DNA of 64,000 bases, from NCBI GenBank assembly GCA_015698045.1, contig BLAL01000304.1, forward strand, positions 248,001 through 312,000, read 5' to 3'. The stretch is from Rhizophagus clarus (Eukaryota; Glomeromycota; Glomeromycetes; Glomerales; Glomeraceae). The position numbers and the translations under genes are program-made. Under the pieces are notes generated by a model, which made no database searches, was not told the DNA's origin, and saw only the letters and a program-made list of their open reading frames with translations. Within the stretch, counting starts at the first letter, position 1. The number at the start of each line of letters is the position of its first letter. This document shows, piece after piece, positions 12,868 through 26,200 of the stretch.

Positions 12868-15164
12868 CGTGCAGGTTATTAGAACAATGGTAACATACCA
12901 GAGATAACAATATACTTAGCTCTGTTATGGACCAGTACGATAATAATATTCTTCAAGTGTGAGTGAGTAAATGCTTTCTTGAATTGAAATATAAGAAAGG
13001 TTAGTGATAAGATTAAACAACGCAACAAGAAGAAAATATTACACTAATTGACTAGTCAGATGTTATTTCTGGCCTTTCATACGATACGGAAGGTCATTCA
13101 GAAGATGTAAAAATGATATTGTCATCAGAATGGCGTTAAGTATTTGAATTTGGAGAATCAAATAGTAGAAGCTTTAGTGCAGGAACTGGCTTGTATTCTG
13201 CAACTTCAAAAACAAATTAAACTCATGCTTTGAATCAAATGTTTTTGCTACATGGATTGCTTATTAGGAATAATTCAGATATTGATGATCTTATGCTTCT
13301 TTTACAGCAAAAATTCAAAATGCCGAAGAGAAAAAAGGAAGTTTACATTACACTCGAAATGCGCAACTAATGAGAAAAAGTACACGAGACCAAATTTAAG
13401 GATAAAGCGAGGCTGATTTCTTGAATACAAGCGAAATCTTTGAGGCTATCTGCCAAACTGGCAATTTAAACATAAATCAAACAAAAAATCATTTAAAGAC
13501 GAACAATGAACTTGACAACTAAGTGTCCCTTCTGTAAACAATGCGAAAAATGTTCTTATTGATTAGCAAATAAGGCTGTGACTCTCATTAAGTAAGAGTA
13601 TGATGCTGGATAATAGCACAAATCTTAAACGCCATGATTGTGTATTTGATTATTAAATTTTTTTTTTTATTGATAGAAATTTATTAAATGTAATGTAACT
13701 ATACAAATAACTGCACAATAATTAGACCAATTACCCCTCAAGGAGTGATTTATGTATGACATGGATTTATAATTAACAGTTAATATAACATACCACGGGT
13801 GAAAAACATCCAATATAAGTTCTTTGTAACTATCCAACTAGTTGTTAGGCATCTTCTGTCGCTCCGAACTTCGTAGGTCTCCCAATTGATAGATGGTGCA
13901 CTTTTATTTTTCCAATACCATTACTGAATACTGCTACGATGCTGCCACTCGAACCTGTACCACCGATCCTCAAGGTTCCATTTGGCACAAGCACATTTCC
14001 AGATCGGTAGATCTAAACCGAGAAAAGGACCGTTGGAGCATAGAACCGGAGGATTATTACTATTTTGATAAGAGGTAAGATCAATCAAGACATATATGGG
14101 AACGATTATGAAACGGTTTTTTGGATGATTAAATATATATGTCGTTAAATCTTCAAAGCATTTGCCCTTGAAATTTTCTCCGCGTACCGTCATTCCTACA
14201 CTTACGTCCCATTTTTCAAATCAGTAACAGATTTCTTGCGAGAATACTGATTGGTCCTGAATTCACAGAAATATTCAAATTATTTATTATGAGAGAAAAC
14301 AATATACCCGGTAATGGTTCGTGATTTATTTTAGCGCTACAAACATTTCCTAAGACAGACTAGTCAATCTGATAACAAAATTGGAGTTAACATATAGGAA
14401 GAAGTGGAATTAGGGGCTTTTTTTTTTAGTTTTAGGTTTTGTTTTTTTTGAGGCAATATATAGGGTTTAATGATTTCAGTTACACAGCCACTTCTATCTA
14501 TCGTATGCATGTGATCAACAGTTGACTAGTTTCATTGACAAAAATCATTAACCGATTGCGATCATGAATAAATTAAGCTGTGAAAATACAATCGATATGC
14601 CTTAAAAAGATTTTTTTGTATCAATAAAAATTTTTTTGTTCTGACGCAGTAATGTGGCGCAACAGTAGCTCAAGTTGAGGATGATCTTTTCAACTAGTTA
14701 ATTAAAGCGGGAATAGTGTTTTCACTTCATATATATCCAAGTCCAGTTCAAGTCCAGACATCGAAATTAATTAACTGGATCGTAATCAAAGCAAACCCAG
14801 TCATTCAAATTCAGTACTGTTTAAATAAATCATACTTTTAGTCCAATGACAACATTAGGTTTACTCCATTATAATGAAATAAACCAGATCTTTTCGGCAT
14901 TATACAAATGTTAAGACACATTAGCTAAGATAGATAAGTAATTTTCTAGAATAAAAATTATGTATATTACCAGTTATTAACGGTCACCATGAATTAATTT
15001 CAATTTGTAATAGAATTATTTTTCTTCAAATGTTAGTTATTGTATCAACTCGTACTTTACGAATTTCTTGCTATGATTTAATAGATATTCATGAATTTAA
15101 TGAATAATTTGTACAGAAAATTAAATAATAAATAAATTACAAACTACTAACGTAACAGCAATGG
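12868..15164. other. Intergenic, relic-like sequence, no intact gene
   Basis: From 12.87 to 13.6 kb there are coding-looking but stop-interrupted stretches on the plus strand. At 13893-14193 two overlapping frames lie on opposite strands (61 and 90 codons); neither has a recognisable domain. The rest is AT-rich with no detected features. Confidence 0.45.
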
Positions 15165-16134
15165 TTACGGGATATTGTCTAAAGAGTTGTAATTGGAATG
15201 TCGTGATCTAGAATTATTGATACTTAAACCAAACAATGCTCTCATTCTACGACCATAAATGATAGTTTGGACTACGATTATAATGTCTACACTTAATTGT
15301 ATAATACCACAAAGAATAAATTGCACTGGAGTATGATAATATATATAATAAAATGTTTTAAATGTATCTCCACAGAACCATGTTAAAATGATCCACTTAC
15401 TTCATTAAAAATTAAAAATGTAAGAAAATGTGAAAGTAAAGCAAAAGATAAAAAAAAAAAACAAATAAAATTTAGAAAGCTATTTTACCTGAATCCTGAT
15501 ACAGAGTGCCTCTTAAAATTTTTCCAAGCTTGAGGCATCGGAACAGTACTTTCAATTCCGAGTGACTATGTAGATCAAAAAAATTTAGAATCAAAAATTG
15601 AATCGATTTTGAAAGAAATTTCATTAAGACTATAATTTACCAGAAAACCCAAAGTTTCAACGAACCATGCTTGTCCGTAAAACATGAATAAAAATAATCC
15701 CAATAATCCAGACAACAAAATCAAAAAGATTAAATAGGATTTATAAGTGTACCAATTCCAAAACCATCGCCGATTTGGTGTTGGTGAGATTGGATATCGA
15801 TATTTAAGAAATTCATGTAAAAGAACAAGCTGAACTGCTATCATCAAAAGACTTTGATAAAGAAGTACCGTCGCAAACCTTTTCCCAATCCTATTAATAA
15901 AAAACCAATTTAATGAGAGGTTAACTATAAAAAAAAAATAAAAACATATTAAACTTACCAAAAGAAAACACGAATAATACTACTAACTAACAATACTCCT
16001 GTCGTATCTAATGAGTATCCTGAACTTGATTTAGTCTGTTGAAATTTGTTAATTTGATCAAAGTATCCTAATACAGGACCAACGACCATAGATATATCGA
16101 GCAGAGTATTAAATATATTACTAAGTTCTGGCAT
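15165..16134 (-). CDS. SLC66A2: PQ-loop repeat membrane protein, SLC66A2 (PQLC1) family
   Basis: Four exons on the minus strand: 15959-16134, 15641-15890, 15489-15565 and 15165-15399. All junctions are GT...AG and the frames join exactly to give 245 residues. The first PQ-loop region includes GPVLGYFDQINKF with the SSSGYSLDTTG segment. The second, across exons 3-4, reads RHSVSGFS then KWIILTWFCGDTFKT, matching the second PQ-loop of animal PQLC1 where a W/MxxxWxxGDxFKT motif follows. Several hydrophobic segments suggest the usual multi-span topology. Family members are endomembrane transporters or scramblase-like regulators; the substrate here is unknown. The start at 16134 (MPELSN) is preferred over an in-frame ATG at 16167 because the extra residues (KSLFSFFFLK) look like leader sequence. 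Confidence 0.88.
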
Positions 16135-18196
16135 TTTGAGAAAAAAAAAAGAGAACAAACTCTTCAAAGAGCTTCCAGACTAAACTAAATTAATGTTGTT
16201 CGTATTCATTTGTTTATATTTCCGAGCATTGGCGGAAATTGATGATCCGAGGCTGCATAATTATGAACGGTCATGAAACCATTTTATCCGAGATGCGAGT
16301 ATTGATTAAATTGTTCATGTGATTTCTAAATTGATTCGGAGTTAACCGAAGTCACGTTCCTAGATAACTTACAGGTAAGAGTCCACACCAACAGTAATGA
16401 TAATTAGGTAAAGTTTTGAAAGGTATGTTACTTAAATTGGTATCCTTAGGTAATTGGTAATCCAAGGGCCTTCTTAAATCTTAATAAGAAGATACCTTTC
16501 TTCACTCAATAAAATATCCACTATTCACACTCGGCATCAAGAAGTTTATACAACGCGTAGAACGTTTACATTCTGAAGACGGAAATTTCATTACTCGAAA
16601 GACTTGACCTGACCCAGTCACTTTTTGAAGTAACTAACGAAAAAATGATATTTTTGAGAACGTGGCGAGATGAGCTTAACAAAAAGTTTTTTTTTGGACT
16701 TTGATCACGTGATTAAGTTCCACTTTTACTGAAATCTAATAGAAACTCTTACTACTTATGTAAGGAGCATAGAAGGAAACGACTTCGGATATGTATCCAG
16801 AAAGTAGGAGATGGTACGAAGAACGAGCAGAAATCGTCGGAAGACTTCGTATGAAGTCACATGATACGCTCAAAGGAAGACAAGAAAAAGAATCCACGGT
16901 CCTCAATCTTCTGTGGGTTGATGGGAACTTTTTATCAAATCTATTAGGACATTAGTGTCGGGTGTTAAAAGAGTAGTTAGAAAGGGCTGGGTACCAAGGA
17001 GGAGAGGCCGGGGGGGATCAATCATCTGTTTTGTATTTTCGATATTAATATATATATTTTTTTTGGATTTTCGGTATTCATCATCCAGTAAAAAGTCGTT
17101 TCTAATTATCAGATAGTCGTTGATTTGGAGATTAGGGTTACATTTAGTTAGGTTCATAGATTAATGGATTATGATTAGTCTGTCGTTTGTATCTAAAAGA
17201 TAAAAATAAAATTTACTACTTATGGTAATAATATTGTTAACTACTTAATGTAAATATTACACAATTCATTGATTAGAAAAGGATGGAAAGAAGTTAGATG
17301 TATCATTTTTTATTTATACTTTTGCTTTGCTTCAATGCAAGCATCTTTGGTTACATGAGCTATAATGGAAAAATTAAACTATTCAACCTAAAAATTCCAA
17401 GCATTGTTGCAGTCAAAACGTAAGGTATGTGTGATAATATTATTCGAAAGCCATTTTTTAATCTATTTCTTGAATTAGACGTGAACAGTTCGTTTTGGTG
17501 AGGCTTCATTAGTGTAAACTTGATAGTTGTATTTGGTTAACGACTTGTTATACTTAAAAGTCCATCATCTTCATATGATAACTCTTGAAGCTCCGCCAGG
17601 AAAGGAAAAAAAATCAATGAACAATGGTTTTCCAAATAAGGATACTGCCTCGTAAACATATCTCACGGTGAAGGCACCATCAGGTATGAGAACAAGTTCA
17701 AACTTTATGATATATAGAAGATCATAGTAAACAGGGGAAAGAGAGAGCATTATTAAATACTATCAAACATAAATATTAAAAAAAAACTATTAAATAATTA
17801 TTCTTTATAGTGAAACATTTGCTAGAAGATATTTAAATTCTGGAGCCTTTGAGAAAACAGAGAATTAATACTATATATTTTATTATAATGTTCATGTGCA
17901 ACAAGAAATAGAAATAAAAAAGGCAATTTTTAGAAATTATCCAGCCAAATATCCAATTATACCATTTGTAATCATGAAATTACGACTATCCCATTCAAGG
18001 AAATTTGGCTTCGGAAAATCAATAGGAGATTCCTCTGTTTCTCACAGGTTAGTGTAACTTTTCCTATTTGTATGCATGTCAAAAGCACAAATTATCAAAA
18101 CGCTTAAATTTCCTTTCGAAAAAAAAAAAAAAAATTATAAATATTCCAGTAAAGTTCGTATTATTCGTCTATCCGATAGTTAATATTAATGGCACT
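16135..18196. other. Divergent intergenic region between SLC66A2 and SCAP
   Basis: Contains a TCACGTGA palindrome at 16705-16712. A 54-codon plus-strand frame at 16791-16955 and an 84-codon minus-strand frame at 16903-17157 have no recognised domain. The stretch immediately upstream of SCAP is in frame from an ATG at 18068, but it encodes a poly-lysine run and is treated as leader. Confidence 0.5.
16705..16712. promoter_or_regulatory. TCACGTGA palindrome
   Basis: Exact 8-bp palindrome about 570 bp upstream of the SLC66A2 start and about 1.5 kb upstream of SCAP. One of six exact copies in the window. Confidence 0.4.
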
Positions 18197-21100
18197 ATGG
18201 TCCTTACATATCTCAGATCCTTGACAACCTCAATAACACGGAACACGTCGCTATTATTTTATCGTCACGCGAAATTCTGCGCTACTCACCAAGTTTCCGT
18301 TATAGTTATTGCTATTTTTATAGTTTTACCTTTATGTTATCCTGCTCTTAATGCTTATTATTTAAACCCTATCAGTGGCGTCCCGAATTTTTATTGGGAG
18401 TTGCCATCATCTCGTGTACCTATTTCAAAATCTAGTTTTCAACAAAAATGTGGCACTCAAGCTTCTTTACATGTAGAGAACATTATTATTAAAACAAATG
18501 GTTTTAAAGATATTGAAAATCCTCACTCTAATTATGATACAAATGTTATAGAAAAAAATCTGTTATTATGGACACATCAATTACAAGAAAGACTTGCAAA
18601 TACTGTAGTTGTATATCCACCTAATAAAACTCCGTTTATTTCACGCCAAGAACCTGGAGAATATACTCTTTCTAATTTATGTTTTAAGCCAAACGGTGGA
18701 AGTCGTTGTCTGATTCATTCTCCTATTGAATTTTGGAATTACGATGCTGATCTACTTATGAACGATGATAACATTTCAAAAACTCTTTCAAAGTCAGATA
18801 AACTCACTTCATTTAAAATACCAATTCCTTTGGAATCAGTTTTTGGAAGCCCTGTTTATGATAAAGTGACTAAAAGGATTAAAAGTGCAGATTCTATCAT
18901 TTTAACTTATTTTTTAGAAGATATGGGTAATTGTGCTGAAGCTCAAACTTTAGCTATATGGGATTTGCTTTTGAAGCAAGCAATGGACGCAAATGATACT
19001 TGTCATATCGGTGGTGAACGTATAAAAGGTTTTGATACAGATTTTAAAGAAGCCTCAAACCATATTGTATTCATTGTACGTGTATTTATATTGATAACGT
19101 AACAAAATATTGAAATTATTGAAATTGACATATTAGTTTTTTATATAGTTTAATCCTCATAGAGGATTTTCGGCAGAATCTATCCTACTTGCTCTGGAAT
19201 ATATAATTTCATTTCTATATATATCACTTTCTCCTGGACGACTTAATTCCGTAAAATCAAAATTTGGATTGACATCATCAATTGTGGCCCAAATAATTGC
19301 TTCTTTGGTCGTTTCACTCAGTGTTTGTTCTCTCTTTGGTGTCACTTTGACTTTTGGAACTTGGTATTTATTATAATTTCATTTTTTTTAAAATTTTTGG
19401 CATAAACTTATTAATAATAATATTCTTTCCATGTAGGAAGTTGTTACCCTTTGTACTTGTAATTATTGGCGTTGAAAACGTATTTATTTTAACCAATGCA
19501 GTTACTTCGACTTCTATGGAATTGGATGTTAAAGAACGTGTTGGGAAAGGACTTGAAAAAGTTGGAGTTTCAATAACAAAAAATCTATTTACCCGTCTTT
19601 TCGTTTTATTTATTATTTCAACAGCAATAGATTTAGTTCAAGAATTTTGCATTTTCACTTCCGTGGCGATAATAATCGATTACCTGCTTCAAATGTCATT
19701 TTTTGTTACTACATTGTCTATAGATCTTCGAAGATTAGAGGTAGTGATTTGTGGACTTAATAATATGTTCAATTGTTTCAATAATAGATTATTGTTTATG
19801 CTATTTATACATATCGGTCTTTTTGTATTTATAGATTTCTGATTTATATAATCGGCGAGTTGGTGTACCATTGAATCCTAAAAAAACTATTAATAATCAT
19901 AACTCCAAATTGAGTAATGAAGTAAAAATTGGAACAAAATTTTCCAATAAAATTAGCAACGAAAGTTTGTTTATTTACTTGATGGTAAGCTAATGATAAT
20001 TGAATTCAATATATAATATATGAAATAAAACTAAAAAAAAAAATTCTCTTCCTAGATCGCTATTTCAGTGACGACACTTATGTATCAAGCAAGCGGAGAT
20101 TTTTCAAGCCTTTTACCATCGTTTAATAATGCTTTTGGTGACTCGACCGCGAATAGAAATACCGCCGACAAAATCACCATCACAAATACTTTTTATGAAA
20201 CCTCAACCGCTATTAACGCTGAGGCTTTCTGGAACGTTGTAAATCCGAAAAAGATGAATCAATATTTTGAAATAAGGCATCCAAGAAAATTCACACTTTT
20301 GTGGGCGCGAGACCAAAAAAATAATCTAACAGAGTCGACGAAGACGAAGACGTCAGAACCATTCCCATTTTTATTAGAAATAGCCGGAACGAAATTATCT
20401 GTTAGATCAATAGTAAAAAATATTGTCTTGTATTCGAAAATTATTATAATTCCCGCATTTGTAATTATCTTTGCAATTTCATATTTGGTGAGCTTTTTGG
20501 TTCCTTCAGACCAAATTGGGAAAGGTACAGCATCTAATAATGATAATGAAAATAAGATATCTTTACCAGCTTTTTCCTATAGAAATTCCCCATTTATTAC
20601 CACACCTCGAGTTGTTACATTGCGTGGACATCATTCTGCTGACGTTAGCTTACTTTGCGCTAATCCTAATGGTATGATCATTACAACTGCCAAAGATAAG
20701 CATATTACTTCATGGGATGGAAGACGAGGAGTTACACTGAAAAAACTCGAGAGATACATGCGTAAATGTGATTCATGTAAATGTGGTGCCACTGGAGGGA
20801 TGAAGAAGTGCATATCATGGCCTGTTAGAGCTATGTGCATGAGTGAGAAGATCGAATTGGCTGCTGCTGGATTCGAAGATGGTGTTGTAAGAGTTTGGGA
20901 TATTGTTTCTGGACAAGCCAAGTTTATTTTAAAGGACACCGTTGAAGACGTAGAATCGGTTGCGTCCACAGTCAGCGGATATACAGCGAAAGAGCGTGTC
21001 ACTTGTTTACAATTCGTTGTCCCTACTGCTTCTTCATCAATACCACAAACACCTACTTATGAAAAAGGATGTATGAATTTTTTCAAACCAGCATCAACAC

Positions 21101-22737
21101 AGCAAGCCCCTTCTATGCTCCTCGCGGCTTATCGTGATGGTTATTTTCGAGAATGGGATTTAGTTTCAGGTCGGATTATTCATACTATAGCTACTAGTCA
21201 GAAAGGTGGCATTAGCTATCTTTTTGTCGTAGATGATGGTGAATTAGATTATAACCAAGATGACTTGTGTGTTTTCACTGGTGCTCGTGATGGATCGGTT
21301 AAATGTTGGATTCGGTCGAGTTATTTTTCTGAAAATGAATCAGACATTACATCGTTTACCGACCTTAATGAACTTCGTAAGAGTAGATGGAAGTCAACTT
21401 ACACAATACCTGGCGAAGCAGGAAATGCTATTACCTGTATAGCTGCTAAGGTAGTAAAAACCGAGAACAGTACCTACGGGATTGTTATTACAGGTACAGC
21501 AGATGGAGGAACAAGAGTTTATGATTATTTTACTGGTAAACCTATAAATTCATTAAGTCGAGGTACGATTTTTAATCAAAAGAAAAAGGAACAATCATTA
21601 TTGCAAAAAAAATTAATAATTCGGCAACAGAAATTAAATAATAAATTATCATATGATGGTGATTTTGACGGTTATGAATATGATGAAGTAGAAGATACAG
21701 ATGATTACGATGACGATGATTATGACGAAGATGAATTATCGCATCAAGATGCAATTACAAATATAATAATTAATTTACTTAAACAAGAAAGTTGTCCTTG
21801 TGGTAACACAGAATATGGAGGTTTCTCAATAGTTACTTCTTCGGATGATGAAAAAGTACATGTATGGCAATTAGTAAGAAATTTTATGGATTGTTCTTGT
21901 GTTGCATTAAAGAATAATTCAAGAGGTGGATCTACTGGACGCCTTCAACAAAAAGAATGGGATGGTGTTATATCCTATTTTCCTAAATTTATTGGAAGAG
22001 TTAATCAGCCTGGAGGATCAGCAATTGTATTTATAAGAGAAAATATAGTTGGTGTAAGAAAAGCTAAACGTTCTTTAAGATCAAAACATGGTGTTCCTAG
22101 GTGTCATGGAGCAGAAGGAGAATGGGAAATGTGGATGTTGGAAATTAATGATCCGAAAGTTATCGATTCTTCTGCACAAGATGAATCTGATGATGAAATT
22201 GATGCAGCTGAGTTATCGGTGCAGACTATTCCTTTAGTTAATGAAGCAGATTTATTTACTGAGGAACAACTAAAAAAGAAAAAAGTAGCTCTCCAAGCAC
22301 TTAAAAAACAAAGAGATAAAGAAAGCGCAGGAGAATTGAAAGGATTTGTTAGGAGGAGAAGGAATAACGATAATGCTGTAGGTTCAACTTTTGGACCTAC
22401 ATTCCCAATGTCGTCATTACCTGCGAATACACATTATCATAATCATTCGCATAATGATAATCATCATGAAGAAGATACTCAGGGTCAAGTAGTTGATTAT
22501 CGACAAAGGAGTCAAAGAAGACGTGGCGCATTACATCGAGTATATCCAGATGAAAGGCAATTATCATTATTAGATGAAGAAAATGAGACGAACGAATTTT
22601 TACCCTTTGCTCATGTTAAACAAGTAGTTAAAATTGGCGGAGATGGTGTAGCAGTTGCATATGGTAATTTTGTTAAAGTAGTTTTGTTTGAACACTTGAA
22701 CAACTATGAAATTGGTGATGGTGATTTAGAGATTTAA
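18197..22737 (+). CDS. SCAP: SCAP: SREBP cleavage-activating protein (sterol sensor, WD40)
   Basis: Escorts the sterol-regulated transcription factor SREBP from the ER to the Golgi when sterols are low. Five exons, 18197-19075, 19149-19363, 19437-19740, 19835-19984 and 20056-22737, join in frame with GT...AG introns to 1409 residues. Order: N-terminal membrane anchor (about residues 36-54), luminal loop, sterol-sensing domain with VKSKFGL, PFVLVIIGVENVFILTNAV and LSIDLRRLE, two more hydrophobic segments, then a cytosolic WD40 region from about residue 698 with repeats ending in VRVWD, FREWD, VKCWI, TRVYD and VHVWQ. An acidic D/E-rich insert lies at about 1050-1078 and a His/Asn-rich patch near the C-terminus. 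The tract equivalent to the mammalian COPII-binding MELADL motif reads LEISDL. The start at 18197 matches the N-terminus of the family; the in-frame ATG at 18068 adds a lysine-rich leader. The gene converges with SPT7. Confidence 0.93.
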
Positions 22738-23227
22738 AATTTCAAAATTTTAACCTTAATTCCATATTTCAATATTGTAAATAAAATCAGAGAAAATAAT
22801 ATATTATTATGTATTTTATTAAATCATTCGCTTATAAATAAATAAAATTGTGAACAATTATTATAATATTTCAATTTATGCAATAGAAAGAATGTCTAGC
22901 TTTAAATTTTGCAATATTGTAGTTCTATCACACTATACATATAAATCAACCTATATAGACTATATACCATATTTGTATCTCATAGTCGTGTCTATGTATA
23001 CCAAGTATGCTGAAGATGCCGGGGCTTCTCTTTTTATATTTATTGCCAGTCTTTTGCATTGAGTTGGTCGAATTATCTCAATATCCCAAGAATTACTATT
23101 TATAATTTGTCAATTTTGACAATTTTTCGAGACGAGTGAGCTCCCGGTGTGGCGAAAATTTACAATATTTACAATAATAAAAGACAAGTTATATATAATA
23201 TTTTTTGTATGAATATTTGGAACAAAT
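22738..23227. other. Convergent intergenic spacer, SCAP 3' / SPT7 3'
   Basis: AT-rich spacer of 490 bp holding the 3' ends of both genes. AATAAA-like signals occur on the plus strand near 22782 and 22838. No gene seen. Confidence 0.6.
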
Positions 23228-26200
23228 CTACATTGGCGGTCTACTATTACCGCGTCCATTACCACGCGCGTTACTACTTGCCGCAGCCTCTTTGGTTCTA
23301 GTTTTCTTTCTAACAGCAAGTGGGACATCTTCGGAGTCCCGATCATCGATTTGATCTAGATTTTTCTTAGATCCAGCTGATGAAGATCCAGTAATTGTAC
23401 TTGTACTTGAAGTAGCTCCACTTCTTGCCTGTGAGCTAACAGTAGCAGGAACTCGGTTCACTTTAGAAGCTGTAGGTTTCTTTTTCTTTGGCTCTTTCTT
23501 TTCATTTGCTTTCTTCGCTTCCTTTTGAGCTGCTTCAGCAAGCTTCTTTTCTCTTCTTTCTTCTTCTAATTTTGCTTTCTTTAATCTTTTTTCTTCCGCT
23601 TCGGCCTTTCTCTTTGCATCGCGCTGTTCTTGTCTCATACGTTTTTGCTCTTCCCTTTCTTGCCTTTCTTTTGCTTTTACTTCCATCTTGAGGCGTTTGG
23701 CATTTTCTTTCTCCATCAGTAAGGCGGCATCTTTTTCTTTTTTGCGCTTCTTTTCTGCAAGAGCAGCTGCGTTCTGTGCTGCAGTCTTAGGTGGCTGTCT
23801 CTTGGGTTGTGGAGGAATCTTACCGGTCGGAGGAACTTTCGGTCTTTGGTTTCTTTGTTTCGGTGGCAAGAACTCATCCTAATTTTTAAATTTAACTATC
23901 AAAACTTATATTCAAATAATAAAATTAGAGAAATAAATATATAGATATTTACATCAACTAATTTGCCATTTTCAGCTAATTTGACACTCTGCTCTTCCAA
24001 TCGGTTGCGGAAGTAATCAGTAAGCAATCCGATTACTTTTTCAGGGTCAACGGGAGCGAATGGAGGTGGATTAGTATACCGGGATTCTGTATAATTAAAG
24101 TAATTAATCAATAATCCATAGAAAAAACTTGTCCCTTTGTTATCTAACCTACTTCTTTGGTTTTGTTCCGGAGCCTTCTTCTGAACAGGTTTAATTTTAC
24201 TGGATCCGAGCAATAATTTAGCGGGAACCGAAAGATTTCCTAGACCAAGTTCTCTTAAGCCAAAGAAATCATCCCCTAATTCAATCCCATCACCTAAACT
24301 GCCAGTCATAAATATATCATCATTTTCTGGTAAATCTTCATTGTCAGTTCCAGTATTATCGGGTTGCTATCTTAATGAAAAATTAATACCATAGCGAAAA
24401 AAAATAGTCATGTAATGCAAATTATTATCAGGTATCTATATTACTTACACTCAGCGATTCTTTGTACGCATTCTCTAAGCGACGTTGTATATCTCTTAGT
24501 TTAGCGCCATACCGTTCAATGTCATCTCGAACGTACGACTCAATATCTTTGGGGGATGGCACACCATTCTCGTACAAGGTCTTCTTAATAATTTCCTTTT
24601 TTAAATCAAAGATAAATATGAGATTATAATAAATAAATAATAAGCCAGAAATGAAATAATTTACTTCAGGTGTCTTTTTGTTGAAAACATCATCCATATA
24701 CGCCCTCATTGTTTTCCCGAGGTTTAGTAAATAATCTTGAGCAACTTCAGTTAATATATTAACGGCCATTGAGGAACCACCTAAAGAAATGATATTTATG
24801 GTCAGAGTGATTAACAATTTAAATACAAAAAACCAAAAATAGCGTGCTTAATGTACTTTCGAAACCTGCGTGCTGTAGCAGCTTCACGACAACCCGTTGC
24901 AAGCATGCAAATCCAGCATCGCGGTTCATTACGAGTGGCGGCAAGTCTTTCGGGTCTATTTGCGGTCGACACTCGGTTGTCTTGTTTTCGGTTATCGCAG
25001 TTTCATTTACGCCGAAATGACCAAGCTAAAATTGTATAGAAAAATATTTAATCCATGTTTATTTTAATCAGAATTGACGACCATTTAAACATACCGGCAA
25101 GTTATGTTTTGTTGCCAATAACTTTGCATGAAGGAGACGCGTTTGTTTAAGTGTTTCTATATTGCGCTCGATCATCGCGGCTGTACCACGGTTAGAAAAT
25201 TGTAGTTGGGGATATTGATCAAGCGTTGGTCGTTTTGCTTCTTGTCTATATAATTACGTATTAAAACACATATACATGCATACATATGCACATACAATAT
25301 TTACTTACTCTTTCCAGTACTCGGAATCGAACAACCTATCGCGATCCGGATTATCGATTTCTGGATCCCACAACTCTGGTAAGAGAGGAGTATCTAAACC
25401 TTTTAATATTTCTTGTAATTCCCTATCACATTCATCATCATCCATATCATCGGATAAGACAACAGACATTTGTGGAGTCTCAATTGAGGTTTGTTCTTGA
25501 AACTGCTGTGATTGCTCTATCACCTCGGGTTCTGTATTGAGTATGCAAATATGTTGTTTAGCGATAAGCACTTATCAAATATGATTTAGTAGCTATCCAA
25601 AGGTAATCACCCTTTTCTTCTGCGGCGATTTCTTGCTCCACTTGGGCAGTGATCGCGACAGCATCAGCAGCGGCTCTTTTCATCATTTCCTCTTCTGTTT
25701 TTTTTTTCATTTCTTCGTTGTATTGTTCTCGAGTCTTGACGACAATTTCAGGAACGTTCTCAAGTAATTCATCAGTTTTTGCCCTCATGGCAATAGCGCA
25801 CTTCCTAAAGTAATTATCCTGATAAATAGAAAAGAAAATTAATCAAAAAAAGAGTAAGATACTAAAGTAAAAAAAAATTTACCGGATCTGTGTTGTAGGT
25901 AAGGCAATTACTATAAATCAGATAAAGATCATCAGCAAACTCTTTCTTGGAGTTATATTGTCCATTCTTAAAGTTTTTTGTCACTTGATTTAGGTCCATC
26001 GGACGTTTGATTACTATAAATAAAAGAAAAGAATCTTAATAATTAATGAACAATAAACTGTGAATGTAAAGAAATATTTACTTTTATAGTAATCAGGAGC
26101 CTCTTTAGCCGAGACCTTTTTCAGAAATGGCGACGAGTATTCCTATATTGATCCACATAATACAATGAAATCAGTTTCATGTTTTCATTTTAGTCCCATT

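Noticed and set aside
16791..17157. 54-codon plus ORF and 84-codon minus ORF
   Set aside because: Protein-like composition but no recognised motif, no promoter pattern and mutual overlap.
19157..19345. Minus-strand ORF inside the SCAP gene
   Set aside because: Complement of SCAP exon 2, whose plus-strand translation continues the sterol-sensing domain.
23488..23882. Plus-strand hydrophobic ORFs (Leu/Phe-rich)
   Set aside because: Complement of the lysine/glutamate-rich SPT7 tail; the composition explains the Leu/Phe richness.
24851..25039. Plus-strand 62-codon ORF
   Set aside because: It is antisense to SPT7 exon 10, whose minus-strand translation gives the conserved histone fold.
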